Positions 61,726-64,000 of a DNA stretch of 64,000 nt are shown here, in pieces. The stretch lies in assembly GCA_900537185.1 (NCBI GenBank), contig LS999827.1:749001-813000 (forward strand), in the 5' to 3' direction. The stretch's first letter is position 1; each line of letters begins with the position of its first letter. The notes beneath the pieces are model-generated. The model was given only the letters and a program-made list of their open reading frames with translations. It searched no databases and was not told the origin of the DNA. The DNA comes from Cytophagales bacterium Alg240-R148 (lineage in GTDB: Bacteria; Bacteroidota; Bacteroidia; Cytophagales; Cyclobacteriaceae). The position numbers and the translations under genes are program-made.

Positions 61726-63081
61726 ATGTCATTTGCTAGTTTTTACGATTATTTGAAACATCGAAACAGTGGGGAAACTGAGTTTCTACAGGCTGTGAAA
61801 GAAGTGTATGAAACGGTACACAAGGTAATCATGAAAAATCCAATCTACGAAAAACACAAAATTTTCGAAAGAATGGTCGAACCAGAAAGGGTCGTTTCAT
61901 TTCGTGTTACCTGGCTCGATGATGCCGGCAATGTGCAGGTGAACCGAGGGTACAGGGTTCAAATGAATTCCGCCATTGGACCATACAAAGGTGGGCTCCG
62001 TTTTCATCCAACAGTTAACTCAAGTATTCTTAAGTTTTTGGCTTTTGAACAGATATTCAAAAATGCTTTGACCAGCATTCCTTTGGGTGGTGGCAAAGGT
62101 GGATCGGACTTTGATCCAAAAGGAAAATCAGATGCAGAGGTCATGCGGTTCTGTCAAAACTTTATGATGGAACTATCCAAACACATTGGCCACAGAGTGG
62201 ATGTGCCTGCAGGTGATATTGGCGTTGGCGGAAGAGAAATTGGTTATTTATTTGGTGCCTATAGAAAAATGGAAAATCAGTTTTCTGGGGTGCTTACCGG
62301 AAAAGGGACCAATTGGGGCGGTAGTTTGATACGCCCAGAAGCCACTGGTTACGGTTTAATTTATTTTGCAGAAAACATGCTCGCAGAAAAGGGAGATAGT
62401 TTTTCAGCTAAAAAATGTCTTGTATCTGGTTCGGGCAATGTGGCGCAGTTTGCCATGGAGAAAATCCTCGAATACAATGGGATTCCCGTTACAGCTTCTG
62501 ACTCATCTGGGTTCATATACGACGAAGGTGGTATTAACTCTGAAAAATTAGAACACATTAAATACTTAAAGAACGTACGAAGAGGCCGTATTTCAGAATA
62601 TGTAGACAAATATCCGTCTGCCACGTTTTATCCAAGAGATAAATCATTGGACCACAACCCAATGTGGGACATCAAAGCAGACTTGGCTTTTCCTTGCGCC
62701 ACTCAAAATGAGATCAATGAAAAAGATGCTCGGAATATGGTCAACAACGGTATAGAATTGGTGGCAGAAGGTGCCAATATGCCTTGTGACAATGATGCCA
62801 TTGAAATATTTAACGAGGCAGGCGTCAATTATGCACCAGGAAAAGCTTCCAACGCAGGTGGAGTTGCTACTTCTGGTTTGGAAATGGTGCAGAACTTTAC
62901 TGGTTCGCATTGGACGAGCCAGGAAGTTGACAACAGATTAAGAACCATTATGAAAAGCATCCATGACAACTGTTTGACCTATGCCAAAGAGTACAAAATG
63001 GAAGGCAATTACCAAGCCGGCGCCAATATTGCTGGTTTTGTGAAAGTTGCGGACGCCATGGTAGCCCAAGGAATTATATAA
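61726..63081 (+). CDS. gdhA: NADP-type glutamate dehydrogenase, hexameric
   Basis: The 451-residue enzyme turns 2-oxoglutarate and ammonia into glutamate. It is in the small hexameric group (about 450 residues, as in E. coli GdhA). It has GGLRFHPTVN, the catalytic-Lys motif PLGGGKGGSDFDPKGKSD, DVPAGDIGVGGREI and a Rossmann domain starting VSGSGNVAQFA. The cofactor is inferred as NADP from the subgroup. It is followed by a good terminator. Confidence 0.96.
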   Translation: MSFASFYDYLKHRNSGETEFLQAVKEVYETVHKVIMKNPIYEKHKIFERMVEPERVVSFRVTWLDDAGNVQVNRGYRVQMNSAIGPYKGGLRFHPTVNSSILKFLAFEQIFKNALTSIPLGGGKGGSDFDPKGKSDAEVMRFCQNFMMELSKHIGHRVDVPAGDIGVGGREIGYLFGAYRKMENQFSGVLTGKGTNWGGSLIRPEATGYGLIYFAENMLAEKGDSFSAKKCLVSGSGNVAQFAMEKILEYNGIPVTASDSSGFIYDEGGINSEKLEHIKYLKNVRRGRISEYVDKYPSATFYPRDKSLDHNPMWDIKADLAFPCATQNEINEKDARNMVNNGIELVAEGANMPCDNDAIEIFNEAGVNYAPGKASNAGGVATSGLEMVQNFTGSHWTSQEVDNRLRTIMKSIHDNCLTYAKEYKMEGNYQAGANIAGFVKVADAMVAQGII

Positions 63082-63089
63082 AACTATTC

Positions 63090-63120
63090 AGCACCCTAAG
63101 TTTGTTTTAGGGTGCTACTT
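63090..63120 (+). terminator. Intrinsic terminator after gdhA
   Basis: GCACCCTAA (63091-63099) pairs with TTAGGGTGC (63107-63115) over a 7-base loop, followed by TACTTTTT. Confidence 0.88.
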
Positions 63121-63320
63121 TTTACCCTCTATTGTTTCCAACACTTTCTTTTCCTACTGAATTAATAGCTGATCATAACACTGCAGCAAGTACCAGTGCA
63201 AGTGCGAAACCGAACTCCTACTAGTTGTTCCATTTTGTCTTATAGCATCAATTTGACTCTTTTATTTGCAAAAAAACGCAAAAATCAGAGTTGAAAACCA
63301 AAGAAATAAAAAAGAAAGCT

Positions 63321-63328
63321 TAGTTTTG
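63321..63328 (+). promoter_or_regulatory. -7 promoter element TAGTTTTG
   Basis: Perfect TAnnTTTG, 92 bp before the hydroxylase start codon, which would give a long leader. No -33 TTG at good distance. Confidence 0.3.
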
Positions 63329-63420
63329 AGATTATGTTGGTAATTGGACAGCATAAAGTTTAATCTAAACTGATTTTGTTTTGGGCTTCAACCTTCGAAC
63401 AAAGCGAATAAAATAAATAA

Positions 63421-64000
63421 ATGGAAAAATTGAAGATGGCTGTTGAGAACTTTTTTCTCAAGAGTGAATGGCTGGATATTGTGCGCAATCTAGATATACA
63501 AAACCCCCTTTGGCCTTGGGGCGTTGGTGCCTTTGTCACTTTAATTCTTTTAGAAATATTGGTAAGTCTGAAATACGACAAACACCTATACAAGTGGAAG
63601 GACTTTGCTTCTAGTTTGTCTATGGGGGCGGGTGCCGTAGTACTAGCAACCTTTACTAAAGTGGCTTCCATTGCACTCTTCTTTGTTGTATATGATTTTT
63701 TTAACCCGATTGCACCAGGGTTAAGCGGAGATGTTGTAAATCCTTTGATAGACATAAGCCACCGCGTCAATATTATTGGAGGGTATACCCCATTTGGTTT
63801 TCAATGGTACATGTTTGTTATTTGTCAGTTTTGGGATGATTTCAACTACTATTGGCACCACAGGTTAAGCCATACCGTGCGGTTGCTTTGGGCAGCACAT
63901 ATTGTACACCATTCCTCTGAAAATTTCAACCTAGGAACTGCTGTTAGGAACGGTTGGTTCACCTTGTTTTACAAACCCATCTTTTGGTTGTGGTTGCCGG
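63421..64000 (+). CDS. Sterol desaturase/fatty acid hydroxylase family protein, cut by the window end
   Basis: The frame opens at ATG 63421 (MEKLKMAVENFF) and runs without a stop to the window end, so 193 residues are seen. It has three or more membrane helices and the di-iron histidine boxes of the family: WHHRLSH (about 145-151) and HIVHHSSE (His160, His163, His164). Such enzymes hydroxylate or desaturate lipids, for example sphingolipid or carotenoid chains. The third His box lies beyond the window. It is preceded by a possible promoter at 63321. Confidence 0.88.
   Translation, partial: MEKLKMAVENFFLKSEWLDIVRNLDIQNPLWPWGVGAFVTLILLEILVSLKYDKHLYKWKDFASSLSMGAGAVVLATFTKVASIALFFVVYDFFNPIAPGLSGDVVNPLIDISHRVNIIGGYTPFGFQWYMFVICQFWDDFNYYWHHRLSHTVRLLWAAHIVHHSSENFNLGTAVRNGWFTLFYKPIFWLWLP

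Larger units (their letters stand above)
63082..63420. other. 339-bp intergenic region between gdhA and the hydroxylase gene
   Basis: It holds the gdhA terminator (63090-63120) and a promoter box (63321-63328). I see no open frame, RNA gene or strong repeat in the rest. Confidence 0.6.

Noticed and set aside
63360-63770. 136-codon open frame on the minus strand at the window end
   Set aside because: It is antisense to the hydroxylase gene, whose histidine boxes and open frame from 63421 are convincing.
1-64000. CRISPR arrays, insertion sequences, rRNA or tRNA genes
   Set aside because: I saw no regularly spaced repeats, transposase genes or RNA gene structures by reading; a dedicated search such as tRNAscan-SE or a CRISPR finder was not run.

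Overview
The window looks like core chromosome of a low-GC member of the Bacteroidota, most likely Cytophagales. The evidence is a SusC/SusD pair, Bacteroidota-type promoters (TAnnTTTG at -7) before several genes, almost no Shine-Dalgarno sequences except a perfect one before rpsU, the conserved order rpsU-xerC-hpf, and many Bacteroidota families (DUF4251, DUF2911, long-form IspH, DUF5117-type metalloprotease). I see no CRISPR array, no tRNA or rRNA, no insertion sequence and no phage gene. The lineage call rests on gene content only.

Layout. 1-1.7 kb: three genes ending in two small outer-membrane proteins. 1.7-10.2 kb: three secreted proteases of different families (DPP-IV-like S9, zinc metalloprotease, lipoprotein subtilisin), interrupted by ispH and an OmpA-like gene. 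10.4-13.2 kb: polA. 13.4-15.9 kb: an ECF sigma factor with a membrane protein and a scramblase/tubby-like protein, then a lipoprotein. 16-21.2 kb: an SDR, a Crp-like regulator and a membrane-tethered regulator, divergent from a secreted LamG-like protein, then two acetyltransferases. 21.4-25.6 kb: a PrsW-type protease, an acetyltransferase, a small DMT exporter, a second Crp-like regulator and a lipoprotein. 25.8-34.5 kb: a lipid A acyltransferase gene facing a minus-strand run of RND transporter, ileS, lspA, DUF4251 and an outer-membrane protein. 34.6-40.9 kb: an esterase and the susD/susC operon, whose leader is unusually structured. 40.9-47.4 kb: lptB, recJ, a SPOR-like protein, fumC, a degenerate receiver and an aspartyl protease with a PDZ domain. 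47.5-52.6 kb: DUF2911, an exonuclease/GIY-YIG fusion, oxyR, a receiver lacking its phospho-Asp and an acyl-CoA dehydrogenase. 52.6-57.5 kb: rpsU, xerC, hpf, a PLP enzyme, rluD, yccF and a nucleoid-associated protein. 57.6-64 kb: a second ECF sigma with a small partner, uvrA, gdhA and a truncated fatty acid hydroxylase.

Most genes are housekeeping or envelope genes. The most interesting signals are regulatory or atypical: the susC leader with competing hairpins and repeated TTGGGGGAT elements; an IleRS with GIHH in place of HIGH, the form linked to mupirocin hyper-resistance; a possible AUC start codon for ispH; the strong Shine-Dalgarno of rpsU, consistent with bS21 autoregulation; an orphan terminator that may end a small RNA; and several near-perfect inverted repeats in promoter regions.
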